A DNA stretch of 64,000 nt, taken from the NCBI GenBank assembly GCA_038531315.1, contig JBCBBT010000001.1, positions 62,001 through 126,000 of the forward strand, given 5' to 3'. A model generated the notes under the pieces. The model made no database searches and had not been told where the DNA came from. It saw only the letters and a program-made list of their open reading frames with translations. The DNA comes from JAJFFW01 sp038531315 (GTDB lineage Bacteria > Pseudomonadota > Alphaproteobacteria > Caulobacterales > Parvularculaceae). The translations under genes and the position numbers were made by a program. How positions within the stretch are numbered: position 1 is the first letter of the stretch; the number at the start of each line of letters is the position of its first letter. This document shows positions 8,806 to 18,363 of the stretch, piece after piece.

Positions 8806-10188
8806 ATGAAGGCCGTGCCAATGGGCGAGAGACCGCCAGAAACAACGCCCTCACTGAAGCGGCGCGCGTTTTTCGGCAGCGCCACCACACTTGCGGGCTT
8901 TAGCGTGACCCAGGCGATCAGGCTCGCCAGCAATCTCATCATGACGCGTCTGCTTGCGCCGGAGGCGTTTGGCCTCATGGCGATCGCTGTCGCCGTCAAT
9001 ATGTGGATATCGATGCTCACCGATTTCGGCGTAAAGGCCAGCATCATCCGCAGCAATAACGCCAACGATCCGGCATTTCTCGCAACCGCGTGGATGACGC
9101 AAGTCGTGCGCGGCGCCGTCATCGCCCTTGGCATCGTCGCGATCGCGGGGGTGCTGTGGTTATTTCAAAAAGATGGCGCGCTGCCTCCTGACAAAATCTA
9201 CAGCGATCCGCGCCTAATCGTATTCCTCCTCGGCATTGCATTTTCCGTTTTTCTGACGGGGTTGCGGTCCATCAAAGCGACGCTCGCCGAGCGTGACATG
9301 AAACTGCAGCGCGTCGTCGCTTTGGAAATCAGCGGACAGCTGGTTGCGATATTTGTTTCGATCGCATTCGCCGCACGCGGCGCCGGGGCCTACTCGTTGA
9401 TCTACGGGATCGTCGCCGCAGCGCCATTTATTGCGATTGGATCTTTTGTCGCGTTTTCAGGACCGAAGTCGCGGCTCGGATTTCACAAAACTTATTTTCT
9501 GGAGATCTTCAACTACGGAAAGTGGTTGTTGTTGGCGTCTTTGTTTGGGTTCGTGATCAATCGCGGCAACCAGGTAATTTTTGGCGCCTTAATGACCAAG
9601 CTGGCGTTCAGTTTTCTGGCGATCGCCACAATCTGGATCAACGCCGCCGAAGCGGTGGTGACGACGGTAATGCAACGCATCGCCTATCCTGCATTTTCAG
9701 AAATTCATCGCACGCGCCCTGCCAATATTGAAAAGGCCTATCGATCTTTCCGACTGCTCGCAGATATCGCTTGCGTTGCAATCTTCGTCAGTATCGTGCT
9801 TTTTGCCGACGCCGCCCTCGCGATCCTGTATACGGAAGACTACGCGACCAATATTGCACCGTTCATGAAGTTGCTCTCGGTGACGATCCTGTTTCTGCCG
9901 TATAATTTGTTGAATACAGTGATGCTGGCGGCCGGCGACAGCAAACGCTTTACGACGGTTGTTTTCGCGCCGGCGATCGCGCTGATCGCGCTGACGCCGC
10001 CGGTCTTTGGACAATTTGGTGAAACCGCAGCCATTCTTTTCGCCGCCGGCATTAGGGCGCTATCCTTGCCGCTAATGTGGCGCTACGCCAATCGCGTGAT
10101 GCGGGTTGATTACCGGCGCGAACTAATCCCACTGATAATCGCCTTCGGATTTATCTTCGCGGCCCTAGCTACTGACACAATAGTTTAG
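8806..10188 (+). CDS. Oligosaccharide flippase (Wzx/MVF-type polysaccharide transporter)
   Basis: This is a 460-residue polytopic membrane protein with about twelve hydrophobic segments, opening with the family-typical stretch AFFGSATTLAGFSVTQAIRL and LIMTRLLAPEAFGLMAIA. Proteins of this family flip lipid-linked oligosaccharides across the inner membrane for O-antigen or exopolysaccharide assembly. The ATG at 8806 or the in-frame one at 8821 could be the start; neither has a clear ribosome site. The following genes on the opposite strand (glycosidase-like protein, O-antigen ligase/polymerase) suggest a small polysaccharide locus. No glycosyltransferase is present in the window, so most of the pathway must be elsewhere. 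Confidence 0.9.
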   Translation: MKAVPMGERPPETTPSLKRRAFFGSATTLAGFSVTQAIRLASNLIMTRLLAPEAFGLMAIAVAVNMWISMLTDFGVKASIIRSNNANDPAFLATAWMTQVVRGAVIALGIVAIAGVLWLFQKDGALPPDKIYSDPRLIVFLLGIAFSVFLTGLRSIKATLAERDMKLQRVVALEISGQLVAIFVSIAFAARGAGAYSLIYGIVAAAPFIAIGSFVAFSGPKSRLGFHKTYFLEIFNYGKWLLLASLFGFVINRGNQVIFGALMTKLAFSFLAIATIWINAAEAVVTTVMQRIAYPAFSEIHRTRPANIEKAYRSFRLLADIACVAIFVSIVLFADAALAILYTEDYATNIAPFMKLLSVTILFLPYNLLNTVMLAAGDSKRFTTVVFAPAIALIALTPPVFGQFGETAAILFAAGIRALSLPLMWRYANRVMRVDYRRELIPLIIAFGFIFAALATDTIV

Positions 10189-10204
10189 GAATGCCGCGCG
10201 GCGA

Positions 10205-12226
10205 TTATCGACCGCCGACAACACGCCGCTCGACTTCCTGCTTCAGGGGGGTTTCCTCATTCCACATATGCTCCATCCAAGGAGGGCGCGGCTTTGAGGG
10301 GTCAAAGGCGTAAATTCTGCCGAAGTCGGAATTGATCGTACCGGGGAAACGCGCGGCAATCGCGCTATCGACGCTGGCCCTAATCCGGGCTGCCTGCGGC
10401 GACGTGCGGAACTCATTGTAAAAATCGAGCGCGGCCTTATTGCTGTTAAGCGCGGGTTCCAAGGTGTCGTGATCGCCGCCCTCGTAATCGCCCAAATAGC
10501 GAACGCCCCGATCGCGCGCGATCTGTCGATGCTCGCTCTTCTGTTTGAGCATCCAGGCGCGGTTATAAGGGATCGGCTGTTCATTCAGGATCCAGCGCTC
10601 AATCCGGTTCCTCAGCGCTTCGGGATCTTCTTCAAGATCAGCAAGAAACCGACGCATCCATGTCTCCCGCGTTGGCGCGTTATACATATTGCCGTTGCGA
10701 TTCCACTTGAAACCACCGCCAAAGTAGCTGGTCGTCGCCAGTCCGAACCGTTGAAGCTGCTGCGCCGACGGCCCGCCGCCCCGCTCGGTTTGGTAATAGT
10801 TTTCGACACCGTCGATAATCCGCCGGGTTGGCCCGGCGACTGCCGTTTGCACGCCGAGCACCAGCGTCCATTCCTGGTCGCGTCCCGCTCGCGTTAACGC
10901 ATCTTCGAAAGCATGCGCCAGTCGGGCGGACAAGAAGCCATAGGCGTAACGCGCGTTGACTTCACGACCGCGCCCTTCTCGCAAGGCGTCAGACATGCCG
11001 AAAAAGAAACTCGCCGTTTTTGCAAAGCCCGGCGCGTAGTTCCAGATCTCATTTGCGAGTTCGAGATACAACATCCGGTCTGCCGGATAATCCTGTTCGA
11101 TCAATGACTGAACGAGCGCATCCGCATACCGATCAAGTTCGTTACTCGCAAAGATGTCACCGGCATGCTGCGCAACGCGTTCTCGCAAAACCCCGCGCCT
11201 GCCGCCGCCAGCTTGCGGTACGGTTATCTCGCGGAAGTAATCCTCCTGATCAAAAACATCGGGAGCGCCAAGCATGTGCGGCACATTGAGCCACAGCGCA
11301 GCCCCCGTTTCAGTCGCCAGCTTTACATTCGCAGACAAGGGCAGCCCGCGCGCAAAATCAGTTGGATAAAACTCAGACGGATGAAACCCAAAGCTAACAT
11401 CATCAATTTTCGCAATTTGATCGACGTTTCGCACCCACGAGTTATTGGCGCCGTTCATGTCCATCGTGCGCACAATGTCGTATTTGGAAACCAGATCGCG
11501 AAAGCGCGTTGAAAAAATCGCTCCATTTTTCAAAGCTGCTTCATCCTCAGCTCTGAAAACTCTCACGTTGCGGACGCCTGCTTTTCCAATGCGCGTTATC
11601 TGGACGAGCGTCCACCGCGCGCGGTCGGGTGAGAAAGTAAGTTCGATACGATTTTTACCGACGCGGCGCACAGAACTTGGCTCGCCCAACCGAAATGCCA
11701 GATCGCCGTCACCTTCCCAGGTCGCCACATAGCGGCCGCTATAATATTCCGGATACCTCGCCGCCTGCCCCCGGATGAAGCCAAGTTCAATTGGCTTTCG
11801 GTTTGGCAGCGACAGCCACGTTTTCGTGTTCGGATCAAAATGACCCTGTTCGATCATTTCAGCGAGCCTGATCGGCTGGCCGCCTTGCGTGCGCCCGGCG
11901 ACATTACCGTAAGAGTTCACCGCCAACAGATTGATCAGGTGGTCTTCAGCTGATCCATGACCCATCCGGCTTGGACCGTACTGGTCCTGCAAGGACGCGC
12001 TTCGCGGCGAAGATGCGGGCTGAGCAGGCGACTGGGACGCCGTATTAGCGACCGGGGCTTCAGTTTGCGGCGAAAAACCGGCGCTTTCGACGGCTTCAAC
12101 GCAACCGGGCGAAGCAAAAACTCCGCATAGCGCCAAAACAGCTGGCTTTAAAAACACTCTTATGGAAAGTCTTTGTTTCTTCACGGTGCGGCTTCTCGTT
12201 GTTCTAGCGTCTAGTTGTTTTTGCAT
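10205..12226 (-). CDS. Secreted glycoside-hydrolase-like protein of unknown specificity
   Basis: From the ATG at 12226 the protein is 673 residues, with a basic N terminus and a hydrophobic signal core (VFLKPAVLALCGVFASPGC) that could end in a lipobox-like Cys. The mature part has a Pro/Ser/Gln-rich linker, then a region containing LYLELANEIWNYAPGF. The E-x-x-NE-WN pattern resembles the acid/base strand of clan-A (TIM-barrel) glycosidases and is common in large secreted proteins annotated only as hypothetical. A role in trimming or anchoring an exported polysaccharide fits its position between a flippase and an O-antigen ligase/polymerase. The substrate is unknown and the catalytic nucleophile could not be assigned. 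A GTG at 12241 is an alternative start. Confidence 0.7.
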   Translation of the reverse strand: MQKQLDARTTRSRTVKKQRLSIRVFLKPAVLALCGVFASPGCVEAVESAGFSPQTEAPVANTASQSPAQPASSPRSASLQDQYGPSRMGHGSAEDHLINLLAVNSYGNVAGRTQGGQPIRLAEMIEQGHFDPNTKTWLSLPNRKPIELGFIRGQAARYPEYYSGRYVATWEGDGDLAFRLGEPSSVRRVGKNRIELTFSPDRARWTLVQITRIGKAGVRNVRVFRAEDEAALKNGAIFSTRFRDLVSKYDIVRTMDMNGANNSWVRNVDQIAKIDDVSFGFHPSEFYPTDFARGLPLSANVKLATETGAALWLNVPHMLGAPDVFDQEDYFREITVPQAGGGRRGVLRERVAQHAGDIFASNELDRYADALVQSLIEQDYPADRMLYLELANEIWNYAPGFAKTASFFFGMSDALREGRGREVNARYAYGFLSARLAHAFEDALTRAGRDQEWTLVLGVQTAVAGPTRRIIDGVENYYQTERGGGPSAQQLQRFGLATTSYFGGGFKWNRNGNMYNAPTRETWMRRFLADLEEDPEALRNRIERWILNEQPIPYNRAWMLKQKSEHRQIARDRGVRYLGDYEGGDHDTLEPALNSNKAALDFYNEFRTSPQAARIRASVDSAIAARFPGTINSDFGRIYAFDPSKPRPPWMEHMWNEETPLKQEVERRVVGGR

Positions 12227-12551
12227 CCGGCCGTCGCTCACTGCGGCGCCAGCATAAGCGCGGTTTCAAATGGAGATTGAGGAATTTCCTTCGTTGAGAC
12301 GTTACCGTCTTTCACAGCCTCGCGCCATCCGGGACTTAACGCTTTTTGTCCGAACGTTGAGTTGCGCAAGCAATGATAAGCGCGCTTTTCACATTATGGC
12401 GCACGCCTTTATCGGTCAAATGGTCAGGCAAACGGCTTGCGCAAATGTCATGATGGCTCATCGTCACCGTTAAAACACCGTAAGAGGAGCAATTGTCAGG
12501 TTATTGACCCCTCGACCACCCGAAATGTGGGCGCGTCCCAAACCGAGCGCT
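12227..12551. other. Intergenic stretch between the glycosidase-like and O-antigen ligase genes
   Basis: About 325 bases hold the promoter side of the glycosidase-like gene and the 3' side of the O-antigen ligase gene. I see no convincing reading frame, T-tailed hairpin or repeat in it. Confidence 0.4.
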
Positions 12552-14168
12552 TTACGTCTCGCGTCTGACATATTGACGTAGATGCACTGGCAACGCCGTG
12601 GGGGCTGGATATTTTTTTGACGCCGGCTCGACCGATTCTTCAACGGCTGGATCAACGGGCGCAGCGGCGGGCGCAAGTCCTTCAACGCTGAGCTCGCGGG
12701 CGCGAACGACGCGCGCCATGGCCACGGCGAACCCTGTCAAAAACCAGTCGATCTGTTCTGTTTGCGCGGAGCTGCTGGTTATTGCCATCATCGCCATCAA
12801 CGCGGCGAGCGCGACAAAGACGCCGCGACATAATTCTGCGAGTTCCGGCGCAACACTGCGCGCTTTTTTGAAGGCCGACCAGATCATGCTCAAGGCGCAT
12901 AAATGTGCGCCAAGATAAAAGGCGAGCCCGACATAACCGACCTCGAAGGCGATCTGCAGATATGAGTTCACGACGTCGATGATCCCCTGCCCCTGGATGA
13001 GCACCTGCATCTTCGGGTGTTCGTATACGTCGATACCGCCAAAAAGCGGCTTCTCACTTAAGACTTCCAGTGAAATATTCAGAAGGTCAAAACGATAATC
13101 GATCGTCTCCTGATCCCTGCCGCCAATGAACGGCAAAAGATCGGCGATCGTCCGTCCAAAGGGGCTAAACAGACCTGCGATCATACCGACAATCGCGACC
13201 CCGCCAAACTTGAAAAGACGCTGAACGGCCTTCTGCCCGGTCAGGATATACAGCACCCCCGCCCCTGCAAGGCCTACCCACGCGCCGCGGGATAACGTGG
13301 AAAGAACGCCGATGACCGCCGCAAACAGAACGCCGTAGAACATGAATTTTCCACGCTTTACGAGCGACAATAGCGGCAGGGTCAAAATGATCGCGAGGGT
13401 GACGGCGCTGCCAAAAAAGATCGGTGCAAATGTTGATCCGTATGCACGCAGATAACCGGATCGTTGGCTGTATAGTGAGGTTTGCGTACCGGCGCCCCAC
13501 TGACCAGGTATGTGCCCATAAAAGTGCCAATGGCGCAGTGTTTCCAAAATGGCGAGACCGCCAAGCGTCAGGAGTGGAATCGCGAATGCGAGCGCCATCA
13601 CGCGGCCGTCTTCGAGCGACTTTGGCCAGCGGCTGAAAACCACATAGGGCGCGGCGAGTGTGATCAATATCGTCACAGATCCGCGTAATCCGGTCGTCAG
13701 GTTTTCGTCACGGAAACCCAAAATCACGGAAAGCCCAAAAAAGAGAACGAAGAATAAATCCGTTAAGGAACCAATTGGGGCCGACTTGCGCATGCGCACG
13801 CCGATAAACATCGACGGGATCAATATCAGCACCGACAGCAACACGGCTGGTTTCAGTTCAATAAGGCTGTTGATGGGACCAAGCGAAATGATCCGGCCGA
13901 GGGGCGGCAGACACAACAGTAAGAGCAGATAAATGGCGGGATAAAATTTCTCGCCCCTGCCAAGCAGCAGGATCAAAATGCCGCTCAGGATCATGGCGAC
14001 CCAGAAATCGGGGCTAAGGAATACGATGACCGTCGCGCCGAAAACGAGGGTCATCCAGACCGTAAGGCGCGCGCCGCCTATACTGTCGCGAAAAGACGTT
14101 CTGACGCTGAAAAACACTGCGCCGAAGGCGACCAGCAACACGACCAGTGCCCGTATCGACAAATCCAC
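12552..14168 (-). CDS. O-antigen ligase / Wzy-type polymerase family membrane protein
   Basis: This is a 538-residue polytopic membrane protein with around ten to twelve hydrophobic segments, a large periplasmic loop, and the Wzy_C/WaaL-family segment LSTLSRGAWVGLAGAGVLY. Family members join O-antigen to lipid A core or polymerise repeat units at the periplasmic face. The C-terminal 50 residues are hydrophilic, rich in Ala, Pro and Glu. The start at 14168 (MDLSIRALVVLLVAF) leads directly into the first membrane segment. It shares its strand with the secreted glycosidase-like gene downstream and the PilZ gene upstream. Ligase and polymerase cannot be separated by sequence reading alone. Confidence 0.85.
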   Translation of the reverse strand: MDLSIRALVVLLVAFGAVFFSVRTSFRDSIGGARLTVWMTLVFGATVIVFLSPDFWVAMILSGILILLLGRGEKFYPAIYLLLLLCLPPLGRIISLGPINSLIELKPAVLLSVLILIPSMFIGVRMRKSAPIGSLTDLFFVLFFGLSVILGFRDENLTTGLRGSVTILITLAAPYVVFSRWPKSLEDGRVMALAFAIPLLTLGGLAILETLRHWHFYGHIPGQWGAGTQTSLYSQRSGYLRAYGSTFAPIFFGSAVTLAIILTLPLLSLVKRGKFMFYGVLFAAVIGVLSTLSRGAWVGLAGAGVLYILTGQKAVQRLFKFGGVAIVGMIAGLFSPFGRTIADLLPFIGGRDQETIDYRFDLLNISLEVLSEKPLFGGIDVYEHPKMQVLIQGQGIIDVVNSYLQIAFEVGYVGLAFYLGAHLCALSMIWSAFKKARSVAPELAELCRGVFVALAALMAMMAITSSSAQTEQIDWFLTGFAVAMARVVRARELSVEGLAPAAAPVDPAVEESVEPASKKYPAPTALPVHLRQYVRRET

Positions 14169-14310
14169 GAAAAACCTCTTAAGCGCCTGCCTGAACGCGC
14201 CAACTGCGCCCGGCTTTTACTAGCCGTGATTTTTCGCTTTGTCCCGCAATTTGCGCGCCAGAAGACGATCGGTCCGGGGGCGCGCCGTCAGAAGCGGGTT
14301 CGCGCGCCGA

Positions 14311-14961
14311 TCAGGCGCGCGCGATCGCGTAGCCCTTTTCCGTTTTGCGGGTGACGACGCCCTGAACGACGCCGATTTTGACGGTTTCGCCAATATTGAG
14401 CGATTGCGTCGTGATGATTTCAATCCCGCTAAAGGAGATATTTGCAACTGAACAGCGAAAAACTTCATTATTTGCGCGCGCACCGTCAATGAAATCAAGA
14501 TCGACGGTGCGCCGCTCGTGTTGCCGTCTGTCGCTGATTTTGCCGCGCCGGTCAGAAAGGTCGCTTTCAATATCCTCGCGCGCAAAAAATGCTTCGATCG
14601 AGCGCTCGAGGCGCGCGAGTTTCGGCGTCGTCAAGTTCATTTTTACAGCGAAAGCGCCCTCTTCATGACGCACGACGCGGCCTTCAAAGCGGCCGATTTC
14701 ATCCATGTACGCGACGACCGTATCGCCGATATTGGGGAGTTTGCTGCCGCCAATCCGAAAGCCGTCCGGCGAGATATCGAGCAATTCGCCCTGATCTTCG
14801 AACCGGTCGATAACCATGAAACGCACCAGCGTATTAAGCTGACGGCGTTCGTGCTTGCGCCGATCATATTTGCGCCGCGGCGGGACCGCTTCTCCCGAAA
14901 GACTGTCGAGCGATTCATCTAATGCGCGGTCTTGCCAACGGCTTTCAAGCGCTTCAGACAT
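14311..14961 (-). CDS. Tandem PilZ-domain protein (c-di-GMP receptor)
   Basis: This 216-residue soluble protein holds two PilZ domains. The first has RRKHERR followed by LDISPDGFRIGG. The second has RRQHERR followed by ANISFSGIEI. The RxxxR and (D/N)xSxxG motifs that clamp cyclic di-GMP are both visible in each. PilZ proteins link c-di-GMP to motility, polysaccharide export or transcription. The neighbouring O-antigen ligase/polymerase gene suggests polysaccharide output, but this is an inference. The upstream 130 bases are AT-rich and probably carry its promoter. Confidence 0.9.
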   Translation of the reverse strand: MSEALESRWQDRALDESLDSLSGEAVPPRRKYDRRKHERRQLNTLVRFMVIDRFEDQGELLDISPDGFRIGGSKLPNIGDTVVAYMDEIGRFEGRVVRHEEGAFAVKMNLTTPKLARLERSIEAFFAREDIESDLSDRRGKISDRRQHERRTVDLDFIDGARANNEVFRCSVANISFSGIEIITTQSLNIGETVKIGVVQGVVTRKTEKGYAIARA

Positions 14962-15099
14962 GATGTTCTCCCTTCATCATATCGGCGGCTGTGCAATGGT
15001 TTTTCAACGCCGCCCACGGATAGAACGGTAAACCGCCAGAAACTATCATTTCGTATCTGAATTGTATAAAAATCTAATTAAAAGCGATTTTTTCTCATT

Positions 15100-15972
15100 T
15101 TATAATATTTTTTCTACTTCTGATTGCTTCGGTAAGGCTGATTGAGCGCCCAAACGCGTTGTCGCCAGCGCCCCGGCGGCGCAGGCCTGCGTCAACGCGT
15201 CCTCAGGCGCCGCGCTGGCGGCCAGCGCCGTCGTCAGCGCAGCGCTGAAACAATCGCCGGCCCCGGTCGTGTCCATGACAACGACTTGCGGCGGGCGCGC
15301 CCGCGCAAGCTCGACGCCGGCGCGGCTCAAAATGGCGCCCTCGCCGCCGAGGGTCACCGCCAGCAGGCCTTTAAATTGCGCCATCGCATCCGGCGCGTCT
15401 TTCTTTAGGGCGTCATATTCGCCTTCATTAACAATCAGGAGGTCGGCGCGCGCCAGAAGCGCCGGACCGATCGGGGCCATGGGCGCGGCGTTGAGCGCAA
15501 AAAAGACGTCGCGATTTTCAACCGCTTTCAACGTTGCGGCCTGCGGCGTTTCAAGCTGCGCCAACACCGCGTCGGCGGCGCAGTCAGGCACATGCGCCGG
15601 TGCGAGCTCATAATTGGCGCCGGAAGCAACCGCGATCTGGTTTTCACCATCGCCGGCGACGACAATGAAAGCGGCGCCGGTCGGAGCCGTCTCGCTGCGC
15701 GACACGGCGCTGAGATCAACACCGTCAGCGTGAAGATTTGAAAGGGCGGCTTGTGCGTATGCGTCCGTCCCGACGCGCGCGCAGAGCGTGACGTCCGCGC
15801 CGAGCCGGCGGGCCGCCAGCGCCTGGTTCGCGCCTTTGCCGCCGGGCGTGGTCGTGAAGGCCCCGCCCGTGACCGTCTCACCCGGCGCCGGCAGGCTCTT
15901 TGCGGTGATGACAAAGTCGAGATTGACCGATCCGACCACCAACAACTTCACTGGTTTCCTTGTCCCCGTCAT
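15100..15972 (-). CDS. rbsK: Ribokinase (PfkB family)
   Basis: The 290-residue sugar kinase opens with LLVVGSVNLDFVITAKSLPA and PGGKGANQALAARRLGA (the PfkB N-terminal signature). It ends with DTTGAGDCFSAAL, which holds the catalytic Asp and the anion-hole GAGD. Ribokinase phosphorylates ribose at O5. As the last gene of an overlapping operon with nucleoside hydrolase and purine nucleoside phosphorylase, it would capture the ribose released from nucleosides. Its start overlaps the hydrolase stop by 4 bases. It is slightly shorter than E. coli RbsK (309 residues) but has no missing motif. Confidence 0.92.
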   Translation of the reverse strand: MTGTRKPVKLLVVGSVNLDFVITAKSLPAPGETVTGGAFTTTPGGKGANQALAARRLGADVTLCARVGTDAYAQAALSNLHADGVDLSAVSRSETAPTGAAFIVVAGDGENQIAVASGANYELAPAHVPDCAADAVLAQLETPQAATLKAVENRDVFFALNAAPMAPIGPALLARADLLIVNEGEYDALKKDAPDAMAQFKGLLAVTLGGEGAILSRAGVELARARPPQVVVMDTTGAGDCFSAALTTALAASAAPEDALTQACAAGALATTRLGAQSALPKQSEVEKIL

Positions 15973-16922
15973 GAGAGCTTTTCCAGGTATGAGAGCAGAA
16001 GCGCAAAAAACCCGTCGCGATTGACGCTATGGGCCCAACGCGCGTTCGCCGGCAGGTCGGTCGCATTCCAGAAATCGACCGATGTATGACCGAGGGTCAC
16101 CGGCGACTGCGTTTCAATCCTGATATTACAGTCTTTGAACTGAAAGAGCGACGGCTCAAGCAAATATCCAATGGTGCACGGATCATGGAGCGGCGCGCCG
16201 TCGGTTTGGAAACGATTGGCGTCGACGAACGCATATTTCGCCAGAATATCATGCGCCGCGCTCGCAGCGTTGCGGCCGGTTGCGCGCAATGCCTCCAACA
16301 GCGCCGGCGTTGTAATCAGCTGATGCGTCACATCGAGCCCAATCGCCGTGATCGGGCGTCCACAATCGAAAACGATCGCCGCGGCGTCAGGGTCGGCAAA
16401 AATATTGTATTCCGCCGACGGCGTGACATTGCCGCCTTCGCGCATCGCCCCGCCCATGATGACGATCTCGGCGACGCCGCTGAGCGCGTCCGGCGCGGTC
16501 TCAATGAGCTGCGCAACGTTGGTGAGCGGGCCCGTGGCGACAAGCGTGACCTCGTTTGGCGCGCAGGCGCGCAAATGATCGATCATGAACGCGACGCCGC
16601 CCTGAGGCTGTAACGGCGTGCGCGGCTCGAAAATCTCGATCCCCTCCAGCCCCTCGCGCCCGTGCACGTGGTCGGCGACTTCAAGCGCGCGCTTCAATGG
16701 CCGATCGGCGCCGGCGTAGATCGCAACATCCGTGCGCCCCGCAATATCGGCGATAAGCCGCGCATTGCGCGCCGTCTTGTCGAGCGACACATTACCCGCG
16801 ACGGCGACAATCGCGCGAATGTCGAGCGCGTCATGCGCCGCAAAGGCGAGCAATAGCATTATCGCATCGTCCTGGCCCGGATCGCAGTCGATGATAATCG
16901 GGCGTTTTTCTGCTTGCGTCAC
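15969..16922 (-). CDS. Nucleoside hydrolase (IunH family)
   Basis: The 317-residue enzyme carries the diagnostic Asp cluster near its N terminus, IIIDCDPGQDDAIMLLLA, which binds Ca2+ and ribose. It also has VTLVATGPLTNVA and EYNIFADPDAAAIVF. Members hydrolyse purine or pyrimidine nucleosides to base plus ribose. The start overlaps the purine nucleoside phosphorylase stop by 4 bases, and its own stop overlaps rbsK. The operon therefore offers both phosphorolytic and hydrolytic routes of nucleoside breakdown. Purine or pyrimidine preference cannot be read off. Confidence 0.93.
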   Translation of the reverse strand: MTQAEKRPIIIDCDPGQDDAIMLLLAFAAHDALDIRAIVAVAGNVSLDKTARNARLIADIAGRTDVAIYAGADRPLKRALEVADHVHGREGLEGIEIFEPRTPLQPQGGVAFMIDHLRACAPNEVTLVATGPLTNVAQLIETAPDALSGVAEIVIMGGAMREGGNVTPSAEYNIFADPDAAAIVFDCGRPITAIGLDVTHQLITTPALLEALRATGRNAASAAHDILAKYAFVDANRFQTDGAPLHDPCTIGYLLEPSLFQFKDCNIRIETQSPVTLGHTSVDFWNATDLPANARWAHSVNRDGFFALLLSYLEKLS

Positions 16923-17761
16923 GCTTGCGCCTCCGCAATTTGCGGCGCCAGACGCTCAATGAGCGCGCTGATATTCTCGCCGGCGACGCGCGCATGGGCC
17001 AAAACTTCTTCGATTGTGTCGGGCTGTTGGTTGGGCCCGCCGTCGGCCTTGTTGGTGATGGCTGACAATCCGAGAACTTTCATGCCGCAATGATTGGCCG
17101 CGATGACTTCTAGAACCGTCGACATGCCGACCGCGTCGGCGCCCATTTGATGAAACGAGCGGCGCTCGGCGGATGTCTCCAGCGAGGGGCCGAGCACGCC
17201 GGCGTATACGCCCTCGCGCAAGACGATGCCCGCCTCTTGCGCGACCGCGCGCGCCGCTGCGCGCAACGCGCGGTCATAAGCTTGCGACATATCGACGAAG
17301 CGCGGCCCGATCTCAGGGGTCTCCTCGCCAAGCGTCGGGTTCGCGCCCGTCAGATTAATGTGATCGCTGATCGCCATGATCTCGCCCGGCGCATAGCCCG
17401 GGTTCAGGCCGCCAGCCGCATTGGTGACGATCAAGGTGCGCACGCCGAGACTGTGGAGCATATAGACCGGCATCGCGACATCGAGCGCGCTCGCGCCCTC
17501 GTAAAGATGAATGCGCCCCTCACAAATCGCAACGCGCGTCCCGGCGATGACCCCGGCGCGCAGCCGTCCGGCATGGCCCGGCGCTGTCGCCGCCGTCAGA
17601 CCGTCAATCGCGCTATACGCCAAGCCAGGCCCGTCGCCCGCTTTTTCCGCGAGCGCGCCGAGGCCGCTGCCGAGGACCAAACCGATGGGCGCACGCCAGT
17701 CGCCGCCCGCCGTCTTCAAAGACGCCGCCGTCCGCGCCAGACGCGCGCGCAACGCCGTCAT
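16919..17761 (-). CDS. Purine nucleoside phosphorylase (trimeric type)
   Basis: From the ATG at 17761 the protein is 280 residues. Family motifs in order are LGSGLG, GHAGRL, HLYEG, LIVTNAAGGLNPGY, GPSLET, VGMSTVLE and SAITNKADG, typical of trimeric purine nucleoside phosphorylases. It converts purine nucleosides plus phosphate to base plus ribose-1-phosphate. I chose the internal ATG over an upstream in-frame one at 17818 because it overlaps the previous gene's stop by 4 bases (ATGA), the same coupling used along this operon. Two coupled genes follow. Confidence 0.93.
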   Translation of the reverse strand: MTALRARLARTAASLKTAGGDWRAPIGLVLGSGLGALAEKAGDGPGLAYSAIDGLTAATAPGHAGRLRAGVIAGTRVAICEGRIHLYEGASALDVAMPVYMLHSLGVRTLIVTNAAGGLNPGYAPGEIMAISDHINLTGANPTLGEETPEIGPRFVDMSQAYDRALRAAARAVAQEAGIVLREGVYAGVLGPSLETSAERRSFHQMGADAVGMSTVLEVIAANHCGMKVLGLSAITNKADGGPNQQPDTIEEVLAHARVAGENISALIERLAPQIAEAQA

Positions 17762-18012
17762 TGGCCGCGTCCCATCATCAACGCCCGCGTCAGGCCGACG
17801 GCGCTGATCGCCAGCCAAAACAATTCGATCACAAACGATGCGGTGTTGAAGGTGTGCATCAGTGAAAACAGGATCAAAAGCGCGCCCAGGCCGTTGAGCG
17901 TGGGATAAAGCGGGCGATTGACGTCCATCTTTCCGATTTGTGAAAGAAAGTAGGTCGCGACGATAAAAAAGACGCCGACGAGGCCGACGCCGTCCGCGAA
18001 AGTCAGGGCCAT
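17758..18012 (-). CDS. Small integral membrane protein heading the nucleoside operon
   Basis: From the ATG at 18012 this is an 84-residue protein with three hydrophobic stretches (GLVGVFFIVATYFLSQIG, LNGLGALLILFSLMH, SFVIELFWLAISAVGL). The layout resembles the small CBU_0592-like membrane proteins. A GGAG lies about 12 bases ahead. The frame is open further upstream, but the N-terminal extension is Arg-rich and unlikely. Its stop overlaps the phosphorylase start. Function is unknown; a nucleoside-linked membrane role is suggested only by position. Confidence 0.65.
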   Translation of the reverse strand: MALTFADGVGLVGVFFIVATYFLSQIGKMDVNRPLYPTLNGLGALLILFSLMHTFNTASFVIELFWLAISAVGLTRALMMGRGQ

Positions 18013-18126
18013 AAAGTCATCAAGCTCCAAAATAACGGGTCGAACGAACAAATTCGCGGCGGCGACGCCGCCGCCAACGCGGTGTTTCCACAGCGCCGGC
18101 CAGTATAATGGCGGTTCAGGGGGGCG

Positions 18127-18140
18127 GGGAAACGTTTCCC
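18127..18140. promoter_or_regulatory. LacI-family operator-like palindrome
   Basis: GGGAAACGTTTCCC is a perfect 14-base palindrome with the central AAACGTTT typical of LacI/PurR/RbsR-family operators. It lies 115 bases before the first gene of the nucleoside and ribokinase operon, which fits control by a ribose- or nucleoside-responsive LacI-type repressor. No such regulator gene is in the window. Confidence 0.55.
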
Positions 18141-18349
18141 ACAAACTGTAGGAAAGTTTTCCGCATATCCTGCTATCGCCCTGTTTTTCGCACGCTTTTT
18201 CTAAGGTCGCCAGGCGCAAATAAGTGCGCGCGCGCCGCGTCGCGGACACAGCCGCGAGCGCACGCGATTTGCGCGCGACGCCATGTGTCGCCTTTTCCCG
18301 CGACTGTGTCCGCAAGCACGCAGTTCGATGACAGATTTATGATAAGACG

Positions 18350-18363
18350 CGGTCGCGCGACCG
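18350..18363. repeat. Perfect 14-bp GC palindrome
   Basis: CGGTCGCGCGACCG is self-complementary. It lies between the LacI-type operator and the TonB receptor start and could be a second operator or a hairpin. GC-rich palindromes are frequent here, so the support is modest. Confidence 0.3.

Noticed and set aside
17147..17908. A 253-codon plus-strand frame opposite the phosphorylase gene
   Set aside because: Arg-rich sequence without motifs, fully covered by a well-supported gene on the other strand.
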